In this document: positions 55,237 through 63,954 of the stretch, piece by piece | How the letters are laid out: each line of letters opens with the position of its first letter | How positions within the stretch are numbered: the first letter of the stretch is position 1 | DNA from: JAUVKT01 sp964634565 | Lineage (GTDB): Bacteria > Bacteroidota > Bacteroidia > Bacteroidales > VadinHA17 | Assembly (NCBI GenBank): GCA_964634565.1 | Contig: CAZWLP010000005.1 | Location: 11,054-75,053, forward strand | DNA length: 64,000 bases | Reading direction: 5' to 3' | Translations under genes and position numbers: made by a program | The notes under the pieces: model-generated | Told to the model about the DNA's origin: nothing | Databases searched by the model: none | What the model saw: the letters and a program-made list of their open reading frames with translations, nothing else

Positions 55237-55265
55237 TTTCTTTTTTTTCTAACTAAAAGGTAAGC

Positions 55266-55886
55266 TTACTTCAGCAGGTCAAGCCCCTCAAGTGCGGAAC
55301 TGCCATTTGGAGTATTTAAAAGAGCTTTTTGGAATAACACTGTTGCTTCGCGCATGTTATTTAATTTAAAATTCGACCATGCAAGCATTGTCAGCCCATC
55401 ATAATCGAATGGATACAAATTGACAACCTTCTCGAATTGCTTTCTTGCCAGCTCGTATTCTTCCCTTCCATAATAAATAAGTCCAAGCCTGTGTATTGCA
55501 ATAGAATTATTAGGAGTTATTTCCAGAATCTTTTCATATTGTTTTATTACCTCGGTCCAGTTACCCATGGCTGCTGCAGGATATACCAGTCCAAACCTTG
55601 CCTCTATTGCATAAGGCATAAGCGTAATAGCCTTATTGTAATAAGCTCTTGCATCATTGAAATTTCCAGAAAGATATGTTAACCATCCGAGTCGCAGATT
55701 TATCTCGTACGAATCCTCATTATACACCCCCTTAAGGGATGTGACAGCAGCGCTGAATTCACCCGTTGCTTCCTGGATGTAGCTTTTCTGAAAAGCATCC
55801 TTTATTTCGACAAAGCTCTGTCCTTCTGCATTAACAGAAAAAATAACTAATAATATTACAAGTGTTTTAACTTTTAAAATGTCCAT
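55266..55886 (-). CDS. Secreted TPR-repeat protein
   Basis: A 206-residue protein with a signal peptide (ending SVNAEG, about 23) and four to five tetratricopeptide repeats over the rest, for example SGNFNDARAYYNKAITLMPY and REEYELARKQFEKVVNLYPF. TPR proteins scaffold complexes, here probably in the periplasm. It is the last gene of the six-gene operon; its start overlaps the previous gene by 13 bases. Confidence 0.8.
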   Translation of the reverse strand: MDILKVKTLVILLVIFSVNAEGQSFVEIKDAFQKSYIQEATGEFSAAVTSLKGVYNEDSYEINLRLGWLTYLSGNFNDARAYYNKAITLMPYAIEARFGLVYPAAAMGNWTEVIKQYEKILEITPNNSIAIHRLGLIYYGREEYELARKQFEKVVNLYPFDYDGLTMLAWSNFKLNNMREATVLFQKALLNTPNGSSALEGLDLLK

Positions 55887-57205
55887 GATAATCCTCCTAT
55901 AAATGATAATGAATTAAATCTCTTCTCTGATGAAGTACTGTAATAATAATCAGGGAGCACATTCGCTGTATACTCACTTGTATATCTTGAGCCAAGATAA
56001 AATATAACTCCCGAATCTTTTACAGGCACACTAATGTCTGCCTTTATAATTCTCTCTATCTCGTTTATACCATTGTAAACAACCTGACCGCTACCATCAA
56101 CATAATTTTCTATTTCGCCGCTTAAAAATGCAACATCAACAAAAAATTTATTATTGGCCGAAATCCCTGCCATAGCTTCTAATACATATGATCTTTCATA
56201 ACCTCCGACAATCTCAGACATTTTCGCATTGTATCCGGCCCCAAAATACAGATGATTATTTGAGAAAGGATAAAATAAAAAACCTGATCCTGCCTGGAGG
56301 TGGTTTAGCGATCCCAGACGGGAAGCATAGCCATTAAGGTAAAGGTCGATCATCCCTCCTGTAAGACTTATCTCAGCACCACCTCCGATATTATTTTCTT
56401 TTACCGGAATAAGATAAGCATAGTTGCGTGTGCCGCTGCTACCAAATCCTATCAGGGAATAGGATGTATGTATATAATAAGCTGATGGTGTAAATAACAA
56501 ACCGGATGGATTGCTTACTAAGGCAGAAAGAAAATACTGAAACTGATTTACCTTCTGTCTGTAGTCGGGATATGAATCTGTTCCATCATTTGAAAACAGA
56601 CTGTTTTCCCTCCTTATATAGGAGAGAGAATGCTTTAAGACAAATCCCGGATCAGGATTATTAAACATAGTTATACCTATATTTGAATAACTAATCGGAA
56701 TAATAAGATTACCTGGTTCCAGTAAGTCACTTATGCTCAGGAAGTAGTTTACTATATCTTCCGACTCTGAGCGGTTATTAAGATAATCAACTGAGAACCT
56801 GTTCTTTTTAGCAGTATTAACGCCAGTTTTTTCGGAGAGAGATAAACTGAATAATTTTGTCCAGGCATCAGCAGTATAATATTTACCGCTAAATAAGTAG
56901 GAATAATAAATATACTCTGTTGCGATCTGATCATTGTTATTAAATCCAAGCGCTTTTTTAAAGTGCCTGATAGCATTTAGATAGCTCTTCCTTTCATAAT
57001 AACTTATTCCGATTCTCATTCGCATATAATAATAGTCATACCCCATACTCAGAGCTTCTTTTCCACTCTTTGCAAGATCCTTCCATCTGCCATCCTCGTA
57101 TTGTTTATACGTCAGGCTGTCGTAATAAAAAAAGTCAGTCCTATCCTGTGCTTTAACACTTGCAAAAAAACTGAAAAACAATATTATAATAATTAACCTT
57201 TGCAC
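55874..57205 (-). CDS. YaiO-like outer-membrane beta-barrel protein with N-terminal TPR
   Basis: A 443-residue protein with a signal peptide (ending VKAQ, about 19), a short TPR-like region (about 55-120) and a C-terminal barrel of alternating strands ending in SWTF, a typical outer-membrane terminus. The layout matches the YaiO family. It overlaps the upstream transporter-peptidase gene by 13 bases and the downstream TPR gene by 13, which couples all three. Export of a product or sensing at the outer membrane is possible. Confidence 0.75.
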   Translation of the reverse strand: MQRLIIIILFFSFFASVKAQDRTDFFYYDSLTYKQYEDGRWKDLAKSGKEALSMGYDYYYMRMRIGISYYERKSYLNAIRHFKKALGFNNNDQIATEYIYYSYLFSGKYYTADAWTKLFSLSLSEKTGVNTAKKNRFSVDYLNNRSESEDIVNYFLSISDLLEPGNLIIPISYSNIGITMFNNPDPGFVLKHSLSYIRRENSLFSNDGTDSYPDYRQKVNQFQYFLSALVSNPSGLLFTPSAYYIHTSYSLIGFGSSGTRNYAYLIPVKENNIGGGAEISLTGGMIDLYLNGYASRLGSLNHLQAGSGFLFYPFSNNHLYFGAGYNAKMSEIVGGYERSYVLEAMAGISANNKFFVDVAFLSGEIENYVDGSGQVVYNGINEIERIIKADISVPVKDSGVIFYLGSRYTSEYTANVLPDYYYSTSSEKRFNSLSFIGGLSWTF

Positions 57206-59376
57206 TCCGCCTTGATTTTTATATTATTCCCTGCTATACTTAACTTACTTACTCCTGTTTCGGTAATTTCAATATCAGACCTTACTTCACGTGTTATAAA
57301 ACCACCTATACGGTTTACAGATCTTGACTCAAGCACTATTAATGAAGGAGATATTTCACTGTCAATACTTTTATACTCAAGGCTGAACTTTGATCTGAGA
57401 ATTTTGAAAAATGGTGCAAGAAAGTCCTGGAAGAACAGTATCCTTTTCCTGAAAAACAGGTTTGCGGGATAATAATCCTCCAATTCAACATTATCGTAAA
57501 ATCCCAGCTGCACCCTGTAAAGAGATAGATAATACCAGTAGAGGAAACTATCTTTGCTGCCTTCATAGTGTCTGAATAATAACATATTACCATCATTCTC
57601 AAAGTAAGCAACAGAACTTCCCCGGCTACTCCTTATATAGGAATTATTAAACTCATCCGTAAAAACCTCCCATTTCTCATCCCACTGCACATCATTATAA
57701 TCGATAACATAATTAAATTGTCTTCCAGGCACGAGATTAAACGCTTCTTTCAGCAGATCTGTTGTCTCCACGTTCATAAGCTTCTGACCTTCTTCAGGAT
57801 AAGCATAATTTTTTAGCTTAAAACTATTATTTTCACTTAAAAGATAATATCCAATCGGATAATTAAGTGTCTTGGAGCCTATATACGGACTATACTGCAT
57901 CTGAAAATGAAGATGTGGATAAGGAGATCTGCCCGAATTTCCACAAAGACCAATCTTTTCGCCCCTCCTGACTCTCTGTCCCTCTTTTACACTAATAGAA
58001 CCATGCATAAGGTGACTCAGTGAAGAATATACAAAGTCAGCATGTTTTATAATTACGGTATTACCCCAGTTTTCTTTTGTGTTGATTTCTCCAACAGGGT
58101 TGTCGGGTATATTATCTACTACAGATTCTACTGTTCCATCGGCAACTGCAGTAACAGGTTTATTATAGCAATAATAATCTGCAAGTTCATTTCCTTCCGA
58201 TTTAAACTGAATGCCATTATCATCGGTAATAATAAAATCCCACGCATGCTTCCAGTCGCCCTTATGTGTTATTTTACCATTATGTGCCTGCGAAACCTCC
58301 CACTTACCATAAAAAGGAAGATTGGTCCTCAGTGTATTCGGCTGGAACCTGCCAATATCGTTAACATATGAATACAGGTTTTTCTCAGGACTGTTCTGCT
58401 GAACAACTACCTCGGCAAGATCTAAGGATGGTTTTACCCTGAACTTAAGAACATAGAGAAAGAGCAAGACAACGATATTAAAGGGCAGGGCAAAAATTGG
58501 CAGGGCAAATACCCTGAAAACAGAAGTCATGCTGATAGTTAGTATTGCCACGATAGGGACCAGTATTATGGTCCACAGATACGATTTCCAGGAGGGAATA
58601 ATAAAAAATCCTCCAATAGCTATTGATGTAAGTATATAATTAAAGCCTATATAACTGTAGTTAAGATCGGTAATACTGGCACCTGTAAATTCGTAGAAAA
58701 GGTAGGCTGTAAAGAACCCCAGCAAGGAAAGTGTAAATGAGATCCTTGAATGATATAATAATCCTATTGATAGAATAATACCGGCCAGTATATTGTACTG
58801 GAATAATATTGCACCCAGGCTGATGAAATAAATTCTGAGAGCCCGTGCTATTTCAATATTATTCCACCACTCGTACAGGGCTACCATCTTACTTCCTCCA
58901 AGGGTATACATCTCATTTACAGTATATATACCACGCTCACTGATTCCAAGAAGCTCAAACTCACGAGCTGCCAGTGTAACCAGCCATGCACCGATAATAA
59001 ACGGGACACTCAGGTAAGGAAGACCATATTTACCTATTACGCCCTGCAGAGATACAGATATAAAAAGGGTCAGTATGGATGATAGTATAATAATAAGTAT
59101 CAGTACAGGTCCGGGAGCATAATATATTCCCAGTCCGAGTCCGACAAGAAGGCTGTTAAAACCGAATAAACCCTTAGCAACCGTTTGCCTGTCGAAGCCC
59201 ATTATAAAACCTGTGAGATTTGTAACAATAACAGCAAGAAGTCCCAGCAAGCCAGCATAAAGGTCGGCAAAGGATACTATTATAAGTATTACAGCAAAAG
59301 TCTTATTATCAGAAAAGAAGACCTGCGAGTAGCTGTTAAATAAGCTTTTAAGATATATCTTAATATTATCTGCCAT
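57193..59376 (-). CDS. Urea-transporter-like channel fused to M23 metallopeptidase
   Basis: A 727-residue fusion. Residues 1-310 are a urea transporter domain with about ten helices and two internal repeats: GLFGFNSLLVGLGLGIYY and, later, IGFNYILTSIAIGGFF. Residues 350-500 carry an M23 peptidase with intact HAWDF, KIGLCGNSGRS and HLHFQ zinc-site motifs; a C-terminal ~220 residues are not assigned. The peptidase would be periplasmic. It starts 1 base after the PLP enzyme stop. Confidence 0.85.
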   Translation of the reverse strand: MADNIKIYLKSLFNSYSQVFFSDNKTFAVILIIVSFADLYAGLLGLLAVIVTNLTGFIMGFDRQTVAKGLFGFNSLLVGLGLGIYYAPGPVLILIIILSSILTLFISVSLQGVIGKYGLPYLSVPFIIGAWLVTLAAREFELLGISERGIYTVNEMYTLGGSKMVALYEWWNNIEIARALRIYFISLGAILFQYNILAGIILSIGLLYHSRISFTLSLLGFFTAYLFYEFTGASITDLNYSYIGFNYILTSIAIGGFFIIPSWKSYLWTIILVPIVAILTISMTSVFRVFALPIFALPFNIVVLLFLYVLKFRVKPSLDLAEVVVQQNSPEKNLYSYVNDIGRFQPNTLRTNLPFYGKWEVSQAHNGKITHKGDWKHAWDFIITDDNGIQFKSEGNELADYYCYNKPVTAVADGTVESVVDNIPDNPVGEINTKENWGNTVIIKHADFVYSSLSHLMHGSISVKEGQRVRRGEKIGLCGNSGRSPYPHLHFQMQYSPYIGSKTLNYPIGYYLLSENNSFKLKNYAYPEEGQKLMNVETTDLLKEAFNLVPGRQFNYVIDYNDVQWDEKWEVFTDEFNNSYIRSSRGSSVAYFENDGNMLLFRHYEGSKDSFLYWYYLSLYRVQLGFYDNVELEDYYPANLFFRKRILFFQDFLAPFFKILRSKFSLEYKSIDSEISPSLIVLESRSVNRIGGFITREVRSDIEITETGVSKLSIAGNNIKIKAECKG

Positions 59377-59377
59377 A

Positions 59378-60745
59378 CTACTTAAGATGATCAGGCAATC
59401 TTTCGTTTGATTTTATTGTATCAACAGTCTCGCGCTCTCTGATAACACTCACTTTTCCATTTGTATCGATCATTACTACCCTCGGACGCATAGTAATAAA
59501 CTGCATCCACTGTGTCATATTATATGCACCAATCCTTTTTATTACAAAATTATCTCCTTTTTTCAGGAGTGGGAAGGCAATAGCTTCCCTGAGAATATCA
59601 ATATTCATGCACAGAGGCCCGTAGATACTGGTCTCTTCAAGATGGTCGGAAGTAGGACTTGCCGGATAGAATTCATGGTCGTACCAGAAAGAAGTAAATA
59701 AGAGGTTCACTCCAATATCAACAACTGTAGACCTTCTGCCGTCTGAGAGTCTTTTATTTGCCAGCACAGTACCCAGCAAATAACCGGCATCATCAATTAA
59801 TGCTCTTCCTGTTTCAAGTATCAGGGTTGGTAACTTCGATGGATTAATCTCTGAATTCAGCAAAGCCCCGGAAATGGCTTCTGCATAATCGTCGAAAGAA
59901 GGCACTGTATCTTTTCCTGGCAGGTAGGCACCTTTAAGGGTATTGGAAGAAGCAAATCCACCACCAAGATCAATATATTTAAGTGAATGATCATATTTTC
60001 TCTCGATCCTGAAAACCAGGTTTGCCAGCTTTGATGCGGCAATTGCATATGCAGTCGCTGTAAGCATATAGGTCCCAATATGGGTATGTATGCCGGTCAT
60101 TTCCAGATTATCGTTCATCATTATCCTGTTTATGGCATCCCAGGCATCCCCATTTTCATAATTAAACCCAAACCTGTCCCACATCGGGTAAACACCTGTA
60201 TCCATATTAACCCTGATAGCAACCTTGGGCTTAAGATTATTATTTTCAGCTATATCAATCAACATATATAGCTCATCAAAATGATCGATATGTATCAGTG
60301 AGTTATTCTCGGCCGCCAGCTTAAGATCCTCCTCCGATTTATCCGGGCCGTTAAAGATTATCTGTGATCCTTTTACGCCATTCGACAGTGCTTTCTGATA
60401 TTCAAAACCTGAAACAACCTCTGCCCAGGAGCCCTCGCTATGGTAAACCCTGCATACCGCATCAAGGTAGTTAGTCTTATACGACCAGGCAAACTGAACT
60501 TTTGGATACCTGCTGTTAAATGCCTCATAGGCCTGCTTATACTTTTCGCGTATGGTCTTTTCAGATATTACATAAACAGGAGATCCATGCTCCTTAATTA
60601 GATCAAGTACAGGTACATCATCAATATGAGTAATTGGCTCTGAGTGAACCGACATTCCAAATTTACTTGGCATTCCTGCCTTTAATTTTTTAATATATGG
60701 ACGTTCAAATTGCTTTTTCATCTTCCTTATTTTATAGTTCACCAT
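59378..60745 (-). CDS. Type III PLP-dependent decarboxylase-like enzyme
   Basis: A 455-residue alanine-racemase-fold enzyme related to diaminopimelate decarboxylase. The cofactor Lys is K90 in AWSYKTN; HTHIG (220-224), GGGF (261-264) and ETGR (311-314) are present. Where diaminopimelate decarboxylase has CESGD, this has CMNID (379-383): the Cys stays, but the substrate-binding Glu is lost, so the substrate probably differs. The first in-frame start overlaps the ATP-grasp gene by 14 bases; a Met at 60721 is an alternative. Confidence 0.85.
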   Translation of the reverse strand: MVNYKIRKMKKQFERPYIKKLKAGMPSKFGMSVHSEPITHIDDVPVLDLIKEHGSPVYVISEKTIREKYKQAYEAFNSRYPKVQFAWSYKTNYLDAVCRVYHSEGSWAEVVSGFEYQKALSNGVKGSQIIFNGPDKSEEDLKLAAENNSLIHIDHFDELYMLIDIAENNNLKPKVAIRVNMDTGVYPMWDRFGFNYENGDAWDAINRIMMNDNLEMTGIHTHIGTYMLTATAYAIAASKLANLVFRIERKYDHSLKYIDLGGGFASSNTLKGAYLPGKDTVPSFDDYAEAISGALLNSEINPSKLPTLILETGRALIDDAGYLLGTVLANKRLSDGRRSTVVDIGVNLLFTSFWYDHEFYPASPTSDHLEETSIYGPLCMNIDILREAIAFPLLKKGDNFVIKRIGAYNMTQWMQFITMRPRVVMIDTNGKVSVIRERETVDTIKSNERLPDHLK

Positions 60746-61787
60746 TCATTGTTAATTTTTCAAATTCTGACATGTCGGTAATCATATCAAAAGAGTAGCG
60801 AATAAACATCTTACCTGTTTCGTAAGTTTCAAACCGCTTTACATCGTGGCCCAGAGCCAGTTTCACAAGTGCTTCAGGCAAATTCTGACCAGCGCCTACT
60901 GCCAGATAGACCCAAGCAGGTATTCTAGGATTTATCTCTATCAGGTATAACTCATTTTTATCAGACCTGATAAGTTCCAGTTCCATACCTCCCCTCCATT
61001 TTGACTCGCCGATAATCTTGTCAGTAAGGGCCAGCATACTTTTGTCATCAAGCGAAACGCCTGCCCAGGCCTTACCCTTATCAGTAATATATTGCTTTCT
61101 CATTGGAACAGCACCTATAGTATTTCCCCTGCCATCGCCCAGGGCAACAACATTTACCTCTGTTCCATTAATAAACTCCTGGATTATAACGGGCAAACCC
61201 CACTTTGAACTAAGTTTAGAATAATATAAAGCCACCTGGTCGCGATTAGTAGCAATATATGCATCATAAAATTTCCCCTTAACCACTACAGGATATTCAA
61301 AATCGTCACTTAGATCTTCAATATCCCTGATAGAAGTTATAGGCTTACTAAAGGGAACCTTAACACCATATTTCTTACCATACTCAGGTAAATTTGATTT
61401 TTCCCTTTCCCTGAACTGATCAAATGTTGGCAGGAATGTGTTTATTCCTGCATCCTTTAATTGCTTCTCAGCCTTCATAAAAGCAATCAGCTCGGCATCA
61501 AAATTTGGAATTAATACATCAATATTTTCATGCCCGTTTATTTCCATTATCCTTCCCATTAAAATATCTGAGCCTTCAGAAGGATACGGAACACGATAGG
61601 TCTTATCAACCATATCGTGCATATATATTCCCGGTTCAAGATTTTCGTATGCAAGCCCTATTATTCTGGGATTAAATTCTTTTGAATCCCTTATTCCTCT
61701 TATAACAGGGATGCCAGGGCCCGGGTTGTCTGTATTGTTCAGACCTGTTACTGCTATGGTAAGATCCATTTTATTCATCTTCGTCAA
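60732..61787 (-). CDS. ATP-grasp ligase (carbamoyl-phosphate-synthase-like)
   Basis: A 351-residue ATP-grasp protein. A Rossmann-like N-terminal domain (1-120) is followed by an ATP-grasp fold. The metal site is visible as GMELELIRSDKNELYLIEIN then PRIPAW, and VGAGQNLPEALVKLALGHD closes it. Such enzymes join a carboxylate to an amine or thiol using ATP. In this operon the product may be processed by the PLP enzyme next door. It overlaps pqqD by 17 bases at its longest start. Confidence 0.85.
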   Translation of the reverse strand: MTKMNKMDLTIAVTGLNNTDNPGPGIPVIRGIRDSKEFNPRIIGLAYENLEPGIYMHDMVDKTYRVPYPSEGSDILMGRIMEINGHENIDVLIPNFDAELIAFMKAEKQLKDAGINTFLPTFDQFREREKSNLPEYGKKYGVKVPFSKPITSIRDIEDLSDDFEYPVVVKGKFYDAYIATNRDQVALYYSKLSSKWGLPVIIQEFINGTEVNVVALGDGRGNTIGAVPMRKQYITDKGKAWAGVSLDDKSMLALTDKIIGESKWRGGMELELIRSDKNELYLIEINPRIPAWVYLAVGAGQNLPEALVKLALGHDVKRFETYETGKMFIRYSFDMITDMSEFEKLTMNGEL

Positions 61788-62019
61788 TTAACCTGTATTG
61801 TTTCAGCATTCCGGCAAAATCGAAGTAGTACTTCTCAAAACTCACCCTGTCAATTTCATAATTCTCGGTTATAAAGGCCGTAATTGTCTCCAGGTCAGAT
61901 CCTTCTTTAAGTAACTGAACTATCTCCCTGGCCTGTTCATTAAGTGAATAAGAATCGCCGGTAGAGGGATCAAATACAAAACCTGACTCACTTAAAGCAA
62001 TATTCTTTTTAAGTCTCAT
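61771..62019 (-). CDS. PqqD-family peptide-binding protein
   Basis: An 82-residue PqqD-like protein: DPSTGDSYSLNEQAREIVQL is the core of the family, with a helical C-terminal half. PqqD proteins and related RiPP recognition elements bind leader peptides for modifying enzymes. It is the first gene of the six-gene operon, but no PQQ genes are near. A binding or carrier role for the ATP-grasp enzyme is the likely interpretation. Confidence 0.8.
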   Translation of the reverse strand: MRLKKNIALSESGFVFDPSTGDSYSLNEQAREIVQLLKEGSDLETITAFITENYEIDRVSFEKYYFDFAGMLKQYRLIDEDE

Positions 62020-62461
62020 ATTAACTAATATTTTAGATTACACAGATTGAGGTATTAAAACTTTCGTTATACCATAAAGCTAACCGAACTTACAACTAAA
62101 TACCCTACCCTGAAAAATTAATTTTAATTATTTTCTCCGCTATATCTTAAATCATATAATATTTATATTTATAAGAAGTAATATTAATATAAGAACCACC
62201 CTGTTTTTTATCTAATTACAAATTCAGATTAAGATGATGTCTCAACCAGGTCTTACTGATGTAGAATTTATAATAGCCTAAAAACAACAAGAAGGTTAAT
62301 GTCGCTGTTTTCTGCGCCAGTATAACATTAGAACAAATGAATTGTCTCTGCATCTTATAAATGCTATATATGACAATATTTCAAAACCTGCTGCCAAAAA
62401 TTCATACCAATTATAAATGGCATGAAATATGTATATATGTGCATGTTTTGATAACTAATCT
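62020..62461. other. 442-base divergent noncoding region between pqqD and the thiol operon
   Basis: An AT-rich spacer holding promoters for both directions. I see no exact TAnnTTTG box in a convincing position. A 45-codon minus-strand ORF (62216-62353) lies in its middle, in a more balanced-composition patch (62221-62350). There is no tRNA, riboswitch or terminator I can recognise. Confidence 0.5.
62216..62353 (-). CDS. Possible 45-residue ORF upstream of pqqD
   Basis: ATG at 62353 to TAA at 62216, starting MQRQFICSNVILAQKTATL and ending KTWLRHHLNLNL. It lies on the same strand as the PqqD operon and 196 bases before it. A RiPP-type precursor is conceivable because PqqD binds peptides, but it has no leader/core pattern that I can recognise. 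A worn insertion-sequence fragment or chance ORF is also possible. Confidence 0.2.
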   Translation of the reverse strand: MQRQFICSNVILAQKTATLTFLLFLGYYKFYISKTWLRHHLNLNL

Positions 62462-63049
62462 ATGAAAACAAGAAGTATTAATAACAACCAGGAGTTAAAG
62501 CTCGAATTATCTCAAAGATCTTTAAATTATGTTCTGCTCTACAAAGGCGGAACAGAACAAAGTGAATGTGCACTTAACAGCCTGAGACTCCTTGATTTAA
62601 AGATCAATGAAGTAGATGAGGTTCTGATAGCAGACGTCAGAAGTGTAAGAGATATTCATCCCGAATATAAGCTTAAAAGTGTGCCTGCGTTGCTGAAGTT
62701 TTCAGACAATAAGCTTATTACAATATATAAAGGTTGTAACGGGAAAGAATTCTATCAATCAGTCTTTTCTTCAAACAGATCAATCAGGTCTGACGGAAAT
62801 GAGAATAAGGTAAAAAGAGTTACTGTTTATACTACACCGAGCTGTTCATGGTGTACAACTCTGAAGAACTATCTCAGGGAGAAAAATATTAATTTCTCCG
62901 ATATCGATGTATCTTCCGACCAGAAAGCAGCAGAAGCCATGGTAAGAAAAAGCGGTCAGCAGGGAGTACCACAAACTGACATAAACGGAGAAATAATCAT
63001 CGGTTTTGATAAAACCAGGATAGACCGCTTATTAGGGATTGGAAGATAG
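62462..63049 (+). CDS. Thioredoxin-like/glutaredoxin fusion protein
   Basis: A 195-residue two-domain redox protein. The first ~105 residues resemble a thioredoxin fold that lacks a CXXC motif; only C36 remains at the equivalent site. The second domain (118-195) is a glutaredoxin/NrdH-type fold with an intact C128-S-W-C131, followed by a GVPQTDI loop with the cis-Pro. Catalysis is therefore likely in the C-terminal half. It starts the thiol operon. Confidence 0.85.
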   Translation: MKTRSINNNQELKLELSQRSLNYVLLYKGGTEQSECALNSLRLLDLKINEVDEVLIADVRSVRDIHPEYKLKSVPALLKFSDNKLITIYKGCNGKEFYQSVFSSNRSIRSDGNENKVKRVTVYTTPSCSWCTTLKNYLREKNINFSDIDVSSDQKAAEAMVRKSGQQGVPQTDINGEIIIGFDKTRIDRLLGIGR

Positions 63050-63082
63050 AAAAATAATTTAGTAACTAATAAATATATAAAT

Positions 63083-63571
63083 ATGAAGAATCTGATCACC
63101 CAAGTTTTTACCCTGATATTTACACTTTCTATTATAGGATGTTCGGGTAATGAGGCAAATGCAAAAGGAAAAGAAGAAGGTGAAGAAAAAGCGATTCACC
63201 TTACCAAAACAGAATTTATTGAAAAGGTATTCAACTATGAGAATAACTCCGAAGAATGGAAGTTTGAAGGAGACCTCCCATGTATTGTTGATTTCTATGC
63301 AGACTGGTGTCAGCCATGTAAGATTGCAGGGCCCATACTTGAGGAACTCGCTGCTGAATATGAAGGAAAGATTAACGTTTACAAGATTGATACAGAAAAT
63401 GAAAGAGAACTTGCAGCCGCTTTTGGCATACAGAGTATTCCAACCTTCCTGCTCTGTCCGAAAGAAGGTCTGCCTCAGATGTTCAGTGGCATAGGCCAGA
63501 GCCCGGAAGCTACCAAAGAGATTTTTAAGAAAGCTATTGACGAAGTATTATTAACTAAAACAAACAATTAA
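63083..63571 (+). CDS. Thioredoxin-fold lipoprotein
   Basis: A 162-residue lipoprotein with a lipobox ending in IIGC (Cys20), then a charged linker and a thioredoxin domain with WCQPC (C76, C79) and the cis-Pro loop SIPTF. It should act on disulfides at the envelope side of a membrane. It lies 33 bases after the fusion protein and 1 base before the GroES gene. Confidence 0.9.
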   Translation: MKNLITQVFTLIFTLSIIGCSGNEANAKGKEEGEEKAIHLTKTEFIEKVFNYENNSEEWKFEGDLPCIVDFYADWCQPCKIAGPILEELAAEYEGKINVYKIDTENERELAAAFGIQSIPTFLLCPKEGLPQMFSGIGQSPEATKEIFKKAIDEVLLTKTNN

Positions 63572-63572
63572 A

Positions 63573-63857
63573 ATGAAAGAATTACAGCCAATAAATCAGC
63601 AGGTTCTATTAGAACTGGAGGATGCAAAGGAGGAGACAACAGTCTCAGGCATAATTATACCTGATACTGCCAGAGAGAAACCTCAACATGCAAAAGTTGT
63701 CGCTTTAAGCGGAATTGATAAACCAGAGATAAGTGTGGGTGATGTTGTTTTTTACAAAGCTTTTTCAGGTACAGAATTAGAATTTGAAGCTAAAAACTAC
63801 CTTATGATTCCATATGCTGATATACTTGGAAAGCTCGTTGAAACAGACCTTATCTAA
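63573..63857 (+). CDS. groES: GroES-like co-chaperonin
   Basis: A 94-residue Cpn10. The mobile loop GIIIPDTAREKPQ and the C-terminal YADIL are conserved. The N-terminus is PINQQVLLEL where a typical GroES has PLxDRVLVK. It starts 1 base after the thioredoxin stop and is followed by a terminator, not by groEL. A second GroES copy with a redox-linked role is likely. Confidence 0.85.
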   Translation: MKELQPINQQVLLELEDAKEETTVSGIIIPDTAREKPQHAKVVALSGIDKPEISVGDVVFYKAFSGTELEFEAKNYLMIPYADILGKLVETDLI

Positions 63858-63904
63858 CGCTGTAATTATTTTACCGACAAGAATTTAATAATACCGTCTC
63901 TATT

Positions 63905-63937
63905 TAAAAAAGTGCTCCGCCGGGGCGCTTTTTTTTG
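63905..63937 (+). terminator. Intrinsic terminator after groES
   Basis: AGTGCTCC (63911-63918) pairs with GGGGCGCT (63922-63929) with two G-U pairs around a GCC loop, and eight T residues end the structure. An upstream A-run suggests it works in both directions. It ends the Grx-Trx-GroES operon. Confidence 0.85.
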
Positions 63938-63954
63938 TGATAAAGCTTATCGTT

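Noticed and set aside
61771..62019. Pyrroloquinoline quinone biosynthesis
   Set aside because: PqqD is present alone, with no PqqA, B, C or E in the window.
62020..62461. tRNA or riboswitch in the long divergent spacer
   Set aside because: No cloverleaf, CCA end or known aptamer pattern could be recognised.
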